64,000 nt of DNA, from assembly GCA_013399015.1 (NCBI GenBank), contig VWZX01006533.1, positions 751,499-815,498 on the forward strand. The letters are read 5' to 3'. This document shows positions 34,268 to 46,582 of this stretch, one piece after another. Position numbers and translations under genes: made by a program. How positions within the stretch are numbered: the first letter of the stretch is position 1; every line of letters starts with the position of its first letter. The notes under the pieces are model-generated. The model ran no database searches. It had not been told where the DNA came from and saw only the letters and a list, made by a program, of their open reading frames with translations. Origin of the DNA: Galbula dea (lineage: Eukaryota > Chordata > Aves > Piciformes > Galbulidae).

Positions 34268-35008
34268 AGATATTGCTCAGCATTGATGCCTACTGGCCCC
34301 ATGGCTACCTAGCAAGCACTGTTGGATTTAGGCTGGCACCAGCAGCCTGTCCTCTCCTCCCTTGCAGCTCAGTGAGGTGGAAGAAAAGGGATGAAGGTGT
34401 CTTTATGCCTTCAGCAGAAGGAGGAGAAGCTACAGCAAGAGAACCCATCAAACATCTTGAATTTAGGCTGATTAGGAAGGGAAAAGAAGCCTGGCCAGTG
34501 ATTAGTTGAGCAGCTAATCAGGGTAACACACCAAGGACATGTGAGTGGGTTTGCTTCAGCTGAAGTTAGGGCTGAATCCCCTCCTGGAGCTGAGCAGTCC
34601 AGCACATCCACCCAAAAGGGATGGAAATCCTCAGCCCCAGCAGTGGGTCTTTGTCAGGAGTGCTTTGGCAGCTTGTTATCACCCAGCACCCAGGGAAGGC
34701 TGTGCAATTAGCAAAAAGTTAGTCAAATTAGAAGATTTAACAGCATTTCACACCAGATAGGAGAAACCCCCTCCTTTGACACTCTCTTCCTGTTGATAAG
34801 GGTTGATAAAGCTCTCAGCTTCACAGGCATTTTCTAGCAAATGAGCCATAAAATAGGATAGTTTAAGTATTATCCCTAAATGGTAAACCTTCCAATTATG
34901 CTGGAAGAAAACTTACTATATCCTGCTAATTATAGCAACCATGGCTTGGATTTGTTTGAAGAGGAGCTCACTTCAGTTAAAAACAAACACCAACTGGAAT
35001 GGCAAGAT
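34268..35008. other. unique spacer
   Basis: No gene, RNA or transposon recognised. Confidence 0.45.
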
Positions 35009-35380
35009 CAGGCTGGAGAAGAGAAGGTTCCCAGGAGACCTGCTGCTGGCCTTCCAGGATCTGAAGGGGGCTACAGGAAAGCTGGGGAGGGACTGTTTAG
35101 GAGGTCAGGTAGGGATAGGACTAGGGGGAATGGATGCAAACTAGAGGAGGGGAGATTTAGATTGGGTATCAGGAGGAAGTTCTTCCCTGTGAGGGTGGGA
35201 AGACACTGGAACAGGTTGCCCAGAGAGGCTGTGGAAGCTCCATCCCTGGAAGCTTTGAAGGCCAGGCTGGCTGGGGCTGTGGGCAACCTGCTCCAGTGGT
35301 AGATATCCCTGGCAGGCAGGGGGTTGGAACTAGATGATCTTGAAGGTCCCTTCCAGCTCTGACAGTTCTAGGATTCTATG
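35009..35380 (+). mobile_element. CR1 3' fragment, group C
   Basis: Starts CAGGCTGGAGAAGAGAAGG. Sense codons read as RTRGNGCKLEEGRFRLGIRR and NRLPREAVEAPSLEA, and the tail TTCTAGGATTCTATG is nearly canonical. The sense frame is still open to its natural end, pointing to a fairly young copy. Confidence 0.94.
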
Positions 35381-35599
35381 GGGGGGTGGAAGAAAGAGAA
35401 TGAGAAGTGAAAGACCTGGGCCATGCAGAGCTGCCCACATGTAACAGGTATGTGTGTGCTGCAGCTGCTGCACCCCACTGCATCCATCCCCCCAGCCATT
35501 CCCCAGCAGACCCTTCCACCCACAGCAGCCTAGCCTAGAGCCAGCTACCAGCAGCATGGTCCCACCTGCCTTCCAAATTACCTCCAGCATGGACCTGCA

Positions 35600-35637
35600 T
35601 CACAGAATCACACACAGAATCACAGAATCATCACCCC
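35600..35637. repeat. short CACAGAATCA tandem patch
   Basis: ATCACAGAATC-type units repeat about three times (CACAGAATCACACACAGAATC and so on). This resembles CR1 terminal octamers without any attached CR1 body. Confidence 0.5.
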
Positions 35638-37000
35638 CAAGTCCATCTGCATCCCAAAACAGGAGCCCTGCCCTAGGCTCTCTGCCAGCTCTCTCCCCAA
35701 GCTGGCAGCCACAGAAGCAACTGCAGCAGCATGGCAGGATCTGTCCCAACCTGGGTGATTTTTCTTCTCCTGCCACCATGGGGAAGATGAGAAGCCCAGG
35801 TAGAATGTAGGAGGAGCTGGGAGTCCAAAGATAGCAAGTGGCTCCTGGCAGCACTGTAGACCTGCTTTAGAGGTTTCCCAGCACAAGGATGAGGTCTCTG
35901 CTACATCAGATGAGTGCAGCAGGATTAAATAATGGGCTTAATTCTCAGCAAAAGAAGAATAATAGAATTAGGGTTTAGAAAATGCCCAAGTTTGGCTTCA
36001 GTAGCTGCTCATGAGGGACACCTCAGGCAGCACACTCAGTGACCAGGACCCAGAAGAGCCAGATCCACCACCAGCCACCCAGAGAGATAAATAGATCCAA
36101 ACCAAACCAAAACACCATTACTACCTTGATTTGTTAAACCTGACTTGAGCAACATCCAGCAGTAGACTGGGGACAAGAGGTTTTGGGGACATTTTGGGTG
36201 TGCTGCTCTGCTTGGCACCTGCAAACTTGGTTTTATCATCTCCCAGTGAGGTTTTTCTGCAGGACTTGGTGTCCTTGAAGCAACAGCAAGAGGTGCAGGT
36301 GAGGAACCCATCAGCACAGCTAGGAGACTGAAAGCTCTGCCCATGCCTGGATGAACCAACAGAGAGGGTTTGATTTCAATCATGGAAACATCATCTGAGC
36401 CCTGCACCCACTCTAGATGGGGTTGTAGGGAAGCAGAGGACATCATTTCATAACTGGATGGACAAATCTAGGCTCAACTTCTCTTCTGGAATGAGCAACA
36501 CCAAGGTCTTTGACTTTTCTTCTTCCTTGCTGCCTTGCCACAAATTTTGGGGACAGGCTGGTGAGGCTCAAGGTGTCAGGTACCAGCTGCAGGTTTGACA
36601 TGGGGAAAGCAAGTAAAGCCTGGGCAGAGGAAAAGAGAGCTCATTTTCATGGACTATAAGAAAATATCATTTTGGGCTCCACACCCTGATCTTTTGGGGT
36701 TCAAATTGTTACACTTTGTCACAGGAGAGGCAGTAATGAGTTTTACTCCTCTGTGGGACACAAGGAGCAGGACACTGGAGAGAGAAAGGGGAACTGAGGC
36801 CCAAAAAAAGGGGCAATAAACTAAGCAAAGCAAAAATAAAACACAAGCAAACTAGATTTTTTTCCCCCCACCCTTCTCCTTTCAGATTATTTCTAGTTCC
36901 AAAGCTTAAAAAAACAACCTTTTAACCTCTTTCATTCTACTCCAACCTGAAACATAACCACACAAGCAGTTCTCTGCTTATCAGGACTAATATTGTGGTG

Positions 37001-37060
37001 ACCATGAAGGAGTTGGGGTTGGGCTAGGTGATCTCCCAACCACTCCCAACCTGTGAGAGC
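37001..37060 (+). mobile_element. possible degraded CR1 3' tail
   Basis: AGTTGGGGTTGGGCTAGGTG, then ATCTCCCAACC, resembles TTGGACTAGATGATCTCC but with many differences. It may be chance. Confidence 0.35.
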
Positions 37061-37861
37061 AAAGCTTCCAGGCTGACAGGACTGGAGAGCCAAAAAACTC
37101 AGTTCTTGCAACCACAATCAACAGCTCCCTACTGCTGCAAGGCCATTTCCAGCCATACCCAGTCTCAGGAGCACCAATATTCCCAACCCATCCCTTCCCC
37201 ACCTCCAGGGGTGCCTCTTGGAACAAAGTCCTGGGCATTTTAAGCTTGACTGCAAAACCACAACCCCCCCAAAAGAAAATTGCTTTGCTAGAATCCTGTA
37301 GGAGACTCTGTTTAGACTGACAATCCTGGCCACAAACTCAGGTGGCCAAAACCCAAACTAGGAGAGGTGGAGAAATGGAGCCAAGGAGGAACTGTTCCAG
37401 AAGAGGAAAGGATAAATATTCATGACCACATTTTGGTTGCATCTAATCCATCTTTGTAAGAGAGATTGCACACCAGCACATCAAGGCTGGAGCTGCAAGC
37501 AGCAAGAAACAACAACATCAGGGCTAGTAATTGAGGATGCAAATCCAGTAGATGGTGCTCAGTAATCTCACCAGGAGAGTGGGAAAGGACCAAAGCTCTC
37601 CAGGGAGCCACATGCTTCTCCTCATCCATCCCATGCTGCACTGCATTCTCATGCATACTGCAAGTAGTAGCTGTTTTACTCCACTTGCACCAACAGAAGC
37701 ACAGCCCAGCAAACAGAAGATGCCAGGAAAGGTCAGCACACAGGGAAGGAGGTGCCTAAGTTTTCTGTTCCTACTTGCTGTGGTCCAAGAAGTGGCTGTG
37801 ATGGCTTCATGCTGCACTGGGAGCAGCTCAAACACAACCCTACACTGGAACACAAGGCTTG

Positions 37862-38275
37862 AAGAGCACAAGTGTTGTGAGGAGCAGCTGAGGGAACTGG
37901 GCTTGGTTAGCCTGGAGAAGAGGAGGCTCAGGGGAGACCTTCTCACTCTCTGCAGCTCCCTGAGAGGAGGCTGCAGCCAGGTGGGGCTTGGGCTCTTCTC
38001 CCAAGGAACAAGCAACAGGACAAGAGAAAACAGCTTCAAGTTGTGCCAGGGGAGGTTTAGGTTGGACATGAGGAACAATTTCTTCCCCAAAAGGGTTGCC
38101 AAGCCCTGGCCCAGGCTGCCCAGGGCAGTGGTGGAGTCCCCATCCCTGGAGGGGTTTCCAAGCCCTGGAGATGAGTTGCTGAGGGCCATGGGTTAGTGCT
38201 GCCCTGGCAGTGTTGGGTTAACTGTTGGACTCCATGATCTTAAAGTTCTTCTCCAAGCTAAACAATTCCATGATC
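37862..38275 (+). mobile_element. CR1 3' fragment, group B
   Basis: Starts GAGCACAAGTGTTGTGAGG. ORF2 codons give HKCCEEQLRELGLVSLEKRR and RFRLDMRNNFFPKRV. The UTR carries GCTGAGGGCCATGGGTTAG and the end is AACAATTCCATGATC. Confidence 0.95.
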
Positions 38276-38734
38276 TTCCCCACAGAACTAGATTCCTGGC
38301 TCAAGCCAAAAGCCATCTACATCCTTGTGGTGCCAGAACCCTGACACAGATGCCCTTTGCTGGCAGCCAGCCCACACTGCTAGGTCACCAGGTTCCATGG
38401 CATGGTGCCTGGAGAACATCAGATCCCTGCAGTGATCTCCAGAAGCCATTACCTAAAGCAGCACCTATAAATCCCTCATTTGGAAGCTTAATTAGCTGGT
38501 GGGCACATAAATGCCAGGTTTATCTGCTTGCATGAGGAGTGAAGCATGGAAACATGGGTTTCTGCTTGGCTGCTAAGGCAGCCAGCTCCAGAAATGAGGC
38601 TTGTTGTAGGAGGACCCCAGGAGGGACTGAGTGGCACATGCCAACAGAGACTGTTTAAGACAAAGGCATCAAAAAACCCCAACCCACCCTCAACTCCAAG
38701 GTGGCTCAGCAAGCTGCAGAACCAGGGGGCTTGT
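38276..38734. other. unique spacer
   Basis: No gene, RNA or transposon recognised. Confidence 0.45.
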
Positions 38735-38837
38735 GGGAATGGGTTGGAAAAGACCTTTAAGATCAAGTCCAACCATCAACCTAGCACCACCATGCCACTC
38801 AACCATGGCCCTAAGCACCACATCTGTGTTTTTCTGC
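38735..38837 (-). mobile_element. short CR1 3' tail, older group B type
   Basis: GGGTTGGAAAAGACCTTTAAG, ACTCAACCATGGCCCTAAGC and CACCACATCTGTG; cut just before another CR1. Confidence 0.82.
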
Positions 38838-38840
38838 AAG

Positions 38841-38955
38841 GAGAATCATAGAATCACAGACTGGGTTGGGTTGGAAGGGACCTTTCAAGGTCATCTTAGT
38901 CCAACCCCCCTGCAGTGTGAGCAGAGATCTTCAACTCAATCAGGTTGCTCAGGAG
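38841..38955 (-). mobile_element. short CR1 3' fragment, group D
   Basis: Intact octamers GAATCATAGAATCACAG, then GGACCTTTCAAGGTCATC and AATCAGGTTGCTCAGGAGG. It lies head to tail with the preceding B-type fragment. Confidence 0.87.
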
Positions 38956-40188
38956 GAAATCATCTCTTGCAAAGGTTTACTCTGCAGTGTGAAGCAGCAA
39001 TATCCAGAGATAGCAGAGATCCAACACTCCTAAAACTCTTTGGGATCCTCCCAGAGGGCAAAATATTGGCTGAACAGGACAGGGAGCTAAATCCTGCTTC
39101 CAAAGGGCTTTACATCTTTTCATATCCACCCAACTCCCTCAGCCAAGTGACAGCTCCTGTATAAATGCATTGCCCTCATCCTAAATGTCTTCTGGGATTT
39201 TCAGAGCCCTTTTGCACCCCACACATCACACACACTGGCTATTTGGAAAGCCCTGGGAAATGCAAACTGCTGCTGTTTAAGCTGCCTTGCACTTTATAGC
39301 TCAGCTGCCAGGTTTAATGTGCAGTGGCCAGGATTTCCATGGGACTGTATTTATAAGCATCATTAATTCCTAGGTGTTCATCATCATCCCCTGCCATGGA
39401 ATTAGCAGCATTCAGCTTTAGCCAAGGTGCTGGTAAGATATAGATCAGGCAAAGAGTCTCTGCTATGGCACAGAGCAGAAACACAAAGGCAAAACCACTC
39501 CCATGGCTTGTTGTTATGAGGTATTGACCCTCTGATGGGGATGCTGTGGTGAGCCAGGCATGGCACCTCCATCCCCTCCACTCCCAGCACCAAGCCCTTG
39601 TAACCCTCCCCCATCCCCAACCATCCCCTAGCAGACAGGAGAGCTCAGCACCTTCCCAAAAAGTACCTTCAGCTCTGATAAAAGAGGCTCCAGCCCTGCT
39701 TGGGAATCATGTTAGTTATGCAACTTGATTCAGATGGGAGCAAAAAACCCTCCAGGATGTGTTTTTCTTAACATGCTCTAAGAGGGAAGCATTCAGGAGG
39801 AATTAGGGGGGAAAAAAGCAGATAAATGAGTGGGGAATTTAGGACTGGGGCTCTTGGGAATGGAAGTAGGAAAAAAAACCCCTCAGCATCCACCATAAAA
39901 GCTGCCTTTCAGGCTAAGGATGACAGCAATCAGCTTTGCTTTTCCAGCTCTGGGAAGGAGATTTCCTTAGACTGTTTCAGGGTTGTTCTTTTTGGGGAAC
40001 AGAGAGGACACTCAGCACTGCTCCAGTTCCTAGCCATCATGGTGAGCAGCAGCAGGCAAGGAAATTCCAGCAAACATCAACCATGCCCAAACCACTGCTG
40101 CCTTCTGCTCACAACACTGCTACATCAAACCAGAAAGGGGAAGTGAAACATCTCCCCTGCAAGATGGGAAGGGATCGTCCCCATGGAT
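38956..40188. other. 1.2 kb unique sequence
   Basis: No gene, RNA or transposon recognised. Confidence 0.45.
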
Positions 40189-40703
40189 TGGGCTCTGGGG
40201 AGGCCACAGTTGCAATCCTGGGGTCAGATTTGGGCTCCTCACTCCAAGAAGGACACTGAGGTGCTGGAGTGTGACCAGAGAAGGGCAAGGAAGGTGGTGC
40301 AGGGTCTAGAGCACAAGTGTTGTGAGGAGCAGCTGAGGGAACTGGGCTTGGTTAGCCTGGAGAAGAGGAGGCTCAGGGGAGACCTTCTCACTCTCTGCAG
40401 CATCCTGAGAGGAGGCTGCAGCCAGGTGGAGGTTGGAACAAGCAACAGGATGAGAGGAAACAGCCTCAAGTTGTGCCAGGGGAGGTTTAGGTTGGACATT
40501 AGGAACAATTTCTTCCCCAAAAGGGTTATCAAGCCCTGGCCCAGGCTGCCCAGGAGCAGTGGTGGAGTCACCATCCCTGGAGGGGTTTCCAAGCCCTGGA
40601 GATGTGGAGCTGAGGGCCATGGGTTAGCAGTGACCTGGTGGTGCTGGGTTAAGAGGTAGACTCGATCCTAAAGGTCTCTTCCAACCCAAACAATCCTATG
40701 ATA
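40189..40703 (+). mobile_element. CR1 fragment, group B, about 515 bp
   Basis: Starts further 5' than most (GGGGAGGCCACAGTTGC), with the ORF2 stretch WAPHSKKDTEVLECDQRRAR and then EQLRELGLVSLEKRRLRGDL. A roughly 20 bp deletion at 40436 removes the CTTGGGCTCTTCTCCCAAGG block. It ends AACAATCCTATGATAG. Confidence 0.95.
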
Positions 40704-41570
40704 GATCAACAAGAGCTCCATGCAGAGGAACCTGCATCCCTATGCCCAAGATCTCCCACACAGGGTGGCCACAGGAACCATTCCAGCAATGTACCCAAAC
40801 AGCCAGAGAGTTGCAGCTCCAGAGGCTGCTCCCAGCTCTGCCTAATCTGCTAAATCAGACACAAGCCCTGAGTCAGAGGCAAATTTACCTCCAGCTTTGC
40901 AACAAATTAGCAGCATGCAGATGAAAACCAACCTCTTGCTCTTCACCTTATGGGAAAGGGATGGCAAAGTCATTTTCTTTGGGGTTTGTTTGGGGTTTTT
41001 TGCCTATGGATCAGTGAGCCCAGGCACAATTTACCCCAAAGCCCCTGTGCTACATCCATCCCTGGCCCAGGCCATTCACTATGATGCCCATGCTGAACCA
41101 TCTCTGGCACCTGGACAACTCTCTCCCCCCTCCTCAGAACTTCCTCTCCACCTTGTTTGGTGGCTTTTTCTATTTTACCTTTACACATGTTGCTACAGCA
41201 ACCACAGCATTTTATCAGCACTCAGGGGAATCTCCAGCTCCAATTCATCTGCTCCATGGAAACACAACACAGCAGCAGCAGCACCACCACCACCACCCTC
41301 CCCCCTCCCCTCCATCCCTGCTCAGGGAGAGGAGAAGCTGACCCCACCACTGCAGGTGCTTACTGGAACAGAGGGTCCACACCAGCTGGGCAAAGACAGA
41401 AGGGTGGGGGGTGGTGTGGAGAGACCCTCTCAGCTTGGAGGAGGAGCCAATAAACCTCTTGCAATGACCAGCCTTGCCCTCACAACCTCTGCAACACAGC
41501 TTCAAAGCCCATGGGGCACTGAGTGTGGTCCCACATCAGCACCCACTGCCCCTCACAGGAGGGATCCTGT
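40704..41570. other. unique sequence with triplet repeats
   Basis: No gene recognised. A 253-codon frame crosses here (40897-41658), but it includes low-complexity triplets and ends in antisense CR1, so it is rejected. Confidence 0.4.
41269..41320 (+). repeat. (CAG)n(CAC)n triplets and C-rich tract
   Basis: About four AGC/CAG units, then about five CAC units, then CCCTCCCCCCTCCCCTCC. It is a short, possibly length-variable microsatellite. Confidence 0.85.
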
Positions 41571-41776
41571 TAGAATCATAGCATGGTTTGGGTTGGAAGA
41601 GACCTTCCAAGGTCACCTAGTCCAACCCCCTGCAGTCAGCAGGAACATCTGCAACTAGAGCAGGTTGCTCCCAGCCCCAAACAACCTGAGCTGGGATGGT
41701 TCCAGGGATGGGACATCTCCCACCTCTGGGTGACCTGGGGCAGGCTCTCACCACCCTCAGCATCAGAAGTTTTTGC
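41571..41776 (-). mobile_element. CR1 3' fragment, group D
   Basis: AGAATCATAGCATGGTTTGG, CTGCAGTCAGCAGGAACATC and GGGATGGGACATCTCCCACC. It lacks the CTCTGGGCAGCC junction seen in relatives (CTCTGGGTGACC instead). Confidence 0.91.
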
Positions 41777-43643
41777 CCCAGTTAGCTGAAATATTAATAC
41801 TGAGTCCATAAGCTGCTGGACACAGCAGGACACTCACAGCTGGTTATGGCAAGTCTACATCTTCCAGCACTTCCCAAGACTTCCACATGCTCTGCACATC
41901 TTCCTCCTCTTCAGAGCAGTCCTCAAAGGAAGAACAGAGCAGGAACAGAAACCTGACCCTCAGCCAACTTCCCCCTTTATCCTGGGCATGATGTTGCTGG
42001 GATGGAACACACCTGCAGCCAACCTGGGTCACCTGCCCTGGCTTTTGCCCCTCCCAGCTGAAGCTCCTGGCTTCCTTCTAACTGCTATCACCTGCAGACC
42101 CCAGCTGGCTTAACAACACTGGGACACAGCCCTAACCCTAGCACAGCTGTTGTAGCTCCACAACTTGCTCCCACAACCATCTTAGATGTAGGACACTGAG
42201 GCAAAATGGCCAAAAATTGACCTTCCCAAGGAAAATCAGTTTGGTTCCTTCCTGTGTGGTTCTGCAGCAGCCACATCTCTCTCCTGAAGCAGAGGTGCTT
42301 TCTAGCCAAAGCAACCCCTGGGCCTCTAAAAGCTGGAAAAGACAATCCCAAAACAACCCAAACAAGCCTCTAGGAAAGCTTTTTTCCCCTCAAGGTGTCA
42401 TTGTCCTGTCTGGGGGTGGAGAGCAGGTCCCATCCCAGCAGTGAACCTTCTGCTTCTGAGCCACCATGGAGCAAGTTGGCCAAGGGACTCAGCTAACCTT
42501 GGAACACCAAGTAGATAGGAAAGTAATTACTTAAAATACAACTATTAAAAGAAATTCTACTTTTTCAGACTCTGAAGGCACCTGCAGAGCATCTCACAAA
42601 GGTCTCTCCATGGCTGGTGCCAGCACAACACCAGCAGTCTCAGGGTCACCCTTAGGCTCTGTGGTTTCTGTGCACATTTCAATTCAAACCTCTCTTCAGG
42701 TTTCCTTGGCCAGGGCCAAAGTGCATGAATATTCCAAGCCAAATACTCAGGCACTTAAAAAGCAGCAGGAACTCAGTGCAGAACATCAACTTTCTGATGA
42801 TGCCAAAGGAAAAGCAGAGCTCTTCCTCTTATTTTTGCCTTTACATCACCTCCCAGTTTCCCAACTTTCTGCTTCCTTCTTCTCTTTCCAAGAAGAGATG
42901 AATTCTCTCCACAAGACCTGGAGGAAGGCAGGAGGACAGGAGGTCTCTCTCCCACCTAGAGTGGTGAATTCCTCTGTTGTTTCCCAGCTGCCTTACTCCT
43001 ACCTCTCCATCTTTCTTCTCTAAGCTCCTAATAAGAGGCTTTTCAGCCTGTTGGAGTTGAAGTGAAGCCACAGGCAGCTCTCCACAGCAGCCTCTCAGGT
43101 GTTCATATTGAAAAATTATTATTTTCAACAGTTCATGGCTCATTTCTTTAAAATTAAAATGAGTGTTGTGGCAGCGAGGGATCATTTCCCAGATGCCTGC
43201 AGAGAGGAGAGCAGAAGACCTGGAGAAGGTGAGGAATGAGCCTCTGCTACTGCTGGATGTATCCAACCTTGGGGCATGTTGAGTCTGTAGCACTTGAGGA
43301 TGACCTTGAAGAGAAGAAGCCAAGCCAGAGGTGAAGCAGATGTGGGGATGCTGCTTTTTGCTTCCTCTGCTTGGTCATGTTCAGCTGCCATCACAGTGAG
43401 GTGTATGATCTGCCCTGGCACCACTGCTTTCACAGCTTCACTCTCCACCTTTGAACTCAAGCAGATTTCTCTCTTAACCATTTAACTCTCCCCACCACAG
43501 TGAACTCCAGACAAGGATTTGACCTAAAAGCTGCCCTAGAACACTAGAAAAGGGAGAGCTGAGAGAAGATGTTAGAAAGGGCAGGAGGACCTGCAGTCCC
43601 TAGGTGCTGCCCAGAGCTGTGATGTGAGCTGGCAGCCTGGGGG
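41777..43643. other. 1.9 kb unique sequence
   Basis: No gene, RNA or transposon recognised. Frames of 137 and 160 codons on opposite strands (42610-43023, 42841-43323) show no known domain. Confidence 0.4.
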
Positions 43644-43750
43644 AGGCTTGAGGGCCATGGTTTAGTGGTGACTTGGTTGGTAGAACTGGGTTAACTCTTG
43701 GACCTGAGGATCTGAAAGGTCTTTTCCAACCTGAACCACTCCATGATGCC
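43644..43750 (+). mobile_element. short CR1 3' end, group B
   Basis: GAGGGCCATGGTTTAGTGG, AACTGGGTTAACTCTTGGAC and AAAGGTCTTTTCCAACCTG, ending CCACTCCATGATGCC. Confidence 0.87.
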
Positions 43751-44519
43751 TCAGCCACCCTCAGGGGGTGTCTCTGGGACACCCAACTGCTCTGACCATC
43801 TCAGGGGTCCCCACAGGGAAAGTCACCTTCCAGCCTTCACAGCAGAGAGAAACAAGGGAGAGGGATTTGCCCCATGCTCCCAGTGGCCCCATATGGCATG
43901 GTGGGACAGGGAGAGGATGGAGACCCTTCCCATCAGCTAGACATACCTTCAGCCTCCATGCAGCACTAGAGCATCCTTCTGCACTGTAAATCACTGAGAA
44001 ACATTAATAAACAGCTCCATCTACTGACATCCTCACCTCCACTATCCTGACCCAGAGGCATCCTCTAGAGGCACCCAGGGAGCCAACAGCACCCAACTCA
44101 GGCCAAGCAGGCAGCAGCTTCCATCCCAGGCAGAGCTCATCAGGGTCACTTGCAGGAGAGGACATCTCCCAGGGCAGCTCTCTGCCTCAGCTCTCTCACA
44201 ATTCCCTTTGAATTTCAATGAATAGCCATCAATTAAATCTCTTTTCCTCTGGTGGGGAGAAATGCAAGAGCTCTTTAAGATTGTGTTGCAGCCAAGGAGA
44301 TGAATCTAGATGTGATTAAAACAGGCTAAGGAGCCAAGGAGTTGAAAAGCAGAAGCTGAGAGGGAGCAGCCTCCTTACAGCACTGGAGCTCTGGGACATA
44401 CAAAGATGTGGCCAAGATTTCACCACCCAGCAGGAGCTTTTCCTTCAACATCAAGCACTGAGCTGCCTCCCCAGGCCAGGAATGGCACCACAAACCTCCC
44501 TCTCAGGTAGCATCTTTGA
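43751..44519. other. unique spacer
   Basis: No gene, RNA or transposon recognised. Confidence 0.45.
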
Positions 44520-44628
44520 AACATACCATGGTTTTGGTTGGAAAAAGAGCTTTAAGATCACCAAGTCCAACCATCCACCTGATACTGCAAAGGTCACCAC
44601 TGAACCATGGCCCCCAGCACCACAGGGG
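44520..44628 (-). mobile_element. short CR1 3' tail, older group B type
   Basis: ACCATGGTTTTGGTTGGAAA, ACCAAGTCCAACCATCCACC and CTGAACCATGGCCCCCAGC. Confidence 0.83.
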
Positions 44629-44696
44629 TGTCCCCCAGGTGTCCACCTCCCCCCAAGCCCTTTCACACCTCTGAGGAATGAGGCCAAAATCACAAA

Positions 44697-45042
44697 CCTC
44701 ATCCAACCTGAGCTGGAAGGGTTCCAGGGCTGAGATATCTCCCACCTCTCTGGATAGCCTGCAACAGGCTCTCACCACCCTCAGCATCCAAAATCTCTCC
44801 CTTCTCTCTACTCTAAATCTCCTCTTGTAGTTCCAAACCATCAGCCCTTGGCCTGTCACAACAGCAACTGCTAAAAGTCCATCCCCAGCTTTCTTCTAGA
44901 CCCTTTAAGTCCTGCAAGGCTGCAGTAAGGTCTCCCTGGAGCTTTCTCCAGGCTGAACAACCCCAACTCTCAGCCTGTCCTCACTACAGAGAGCTTCCAG
45001 CCCTTGGATCATTTTTGGGACCTCCTCTAGACCCACTCCACC
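44697..45042 (-). mobile_element. CR1 fragment, group D, missing its last 3' segment
   Basis: The body runs from ATCCAACCTGAGCTGGAAGG through TCCAAAATCTCTCCCTTC and CAAGGCTGCAGTAAGGTCTC to CCTCTAGACCCACTCC. The terminal UTR and octamers (GTCCAACCCCCTGCAG onward) are absent. Unique DNA of about 70 bp separates it from 44520-44628. Confidence 0.88.
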
Positions 45043-46020
45043 AGCCCCAAAGGTGTCAGATTCCCACCCACAGATCTTAAAAGTGTTTACAGCAGGTTCC
45101 ATCCACACCCCAGGGACAGATGGCAGGAGCCTGGGGATCCCTGCCCCAGGCCAGGGCTGGTTCCCACCCAAGGACTGCCAGGACACTTTGCATCCTGGAT
45201 GGATTTTTAGCTGAGCAGAGATCCCAGCCAAACACAGAGCAAAGGAAATGTTCTTTATGCAGCCTGAACTCCACTCCACCAACTCAGTCTCACTGACTGG
45301 TTAAAGTTTCATATGTTCCTGGGAGATGGGGGGAAGGGAGCTCTTGGCACAGCTTTAACTCTCCCCATGGCTCAACTGGCATTTTCTTTTTCACTTGTGT
45401 TTCCACTCTCCACAGAGAAATCTGCTTTTATCTCCTTCCTACTTATCTAACAGCCTCCAAAATAAATAAATAACTAAATCCAGGCATGCAGAGGCAGGAG
45501 GAGGGAACAGATCTCATGGAGGAAACTCTGCAGCTGTGCTGAGCATGACTTGTGCATCACAGGTCCTTGGAGATATGCATTGAAGGGAACTGAAAGTTAG
45601 CATGAAGAAAGCCTCAAGGCTATTTGACCTCCTGTAAGACCCAAAGATGAGTTTAGGCTGCAAAAAGCAGTGGAGATCCTCAACTGCCAGGCTCAGCACA
45701 AAAGAGCTGGGCTCCAGCAGCCCAGCAGAGGAGCTCAGATGCAGAAGAAAGAAGGGAAAGATGTGCAGCAAAGTGGTAATGGATCTCTGCAGTAAGGGCT
45801 GTCATGGACCACCTGAAATTCCCTTTGCCCTTTCTCTCTATAAATGTCATCCTCAGGCAGATACTTTGCTATAAAAGGATGATTTCTTTTTCCCCCCCTA
45901 CTTCTGGGATCTAGTAGCTCTTTGTCTGCATGGAGAAAGAGTCACAGCCTCTGACAGGGCTCCCAAGATGGCTCAGCTGCCAACTTCTGCTCTGGTGGGG
46001 TGCCTTGATTTTCTCTGCAG
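45043..46020. other. unique spacer
   Basis: No gene recognised. A short AAAT/AAATAAATAAAT run lies at about 45459-45475. Confidence 0.45.
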
Positions 46021-46147
46021 AGCACCACATCCCTTCCTCCATTCCCCTTCCCACCCTCCATCCCCTCCCCATCCTCTATCCCCATCCTCCACCCCCCTCC
46101 CCATCCTATATATAACCTCATCCTCCATCCCCTTCCCACCCTCCATC
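46021..46147 (+). repeat. pyrimidine-rich minisatellite, left of gap
   Basis: Degenerate units of about 18 bp based on CCTTCCCACCCTCCATCC, with CCCATCCTCCACCCCCC variants. It is almost entirely C/T with regular CAT, and runs straight into the Ns. Confidence 0.9.
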
Positions 46148-46582
46148 NNNNNNNNNNNNNNNNNNNNNNNNNNNNNNNNNNNNNNNNNNNNNNNNNNNNN
46201 NNNNNNNNNNNNNNNNNNNNNNNNNNNNNNNNNNNNNNNNNNNNNNNNNNNNNNNNNNNNNNNNNNNNNNNNNNNNNNNNNNNNNNNNNNNNNNNNNNNN
46301 NNNNNNNNNNNNNNNNNNNNNNNNNNNNNNNNNNNNNNNNNNNNNNNNNNNNNNNNNNNNNNNNNNNNNNNNNNNNNNNNNNNNNNNNNNNNNNNNNNNN
46401 NNNNNNNNNNNNNNNNNNNNNNNNNNNNNNNNNNNNNNNNNNNNNNNNNNNNNNNNNNNNNNNNNNNNNNNNNNNNNNNNNNNNNNNNNNNNNNNNNNNN
46501 NNNNNNNNNNNNNNNNNNNNNNNNNNNNNNNNNNNNNNNNNNNNNNNNNNNNNNNNNNNNNNNNNNNNNNNNNNNNNNNNNN
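46148..46582. other. assembly gap, 435 N
   Basis: Unsequenced. Both edges carry the same minisatellite, so the array probably continues inside; its true length is unknown. The 242- and 300-codon frames across it are artefacts. Confidence 0.99.

Larger units (their letters stand above)
35381..37861. other. about 2.5 kb, mostly unique sequence
   Basis: The longest interval without a clear CR1. It holds only an octamer-like patch at 35600-35637 and a weak CR1-like patch at 37001-37060. No gene or RNA recognised. Confidence 0.4.

Noticed and set aside
36860..36900. Splice-acceptor-like polypyrimidine tract ending CTCCTTTCAG
   Set aside because: The following sequence meets stops quickly in the frames I checked and shows no recognisable exon.
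40897..41658. 253-codon plus-strand open frame
   Set aside because: It includes triplet repeats coding poly-Ala/Pro and finishes in antisense CR1, with no conserved domain recognised.
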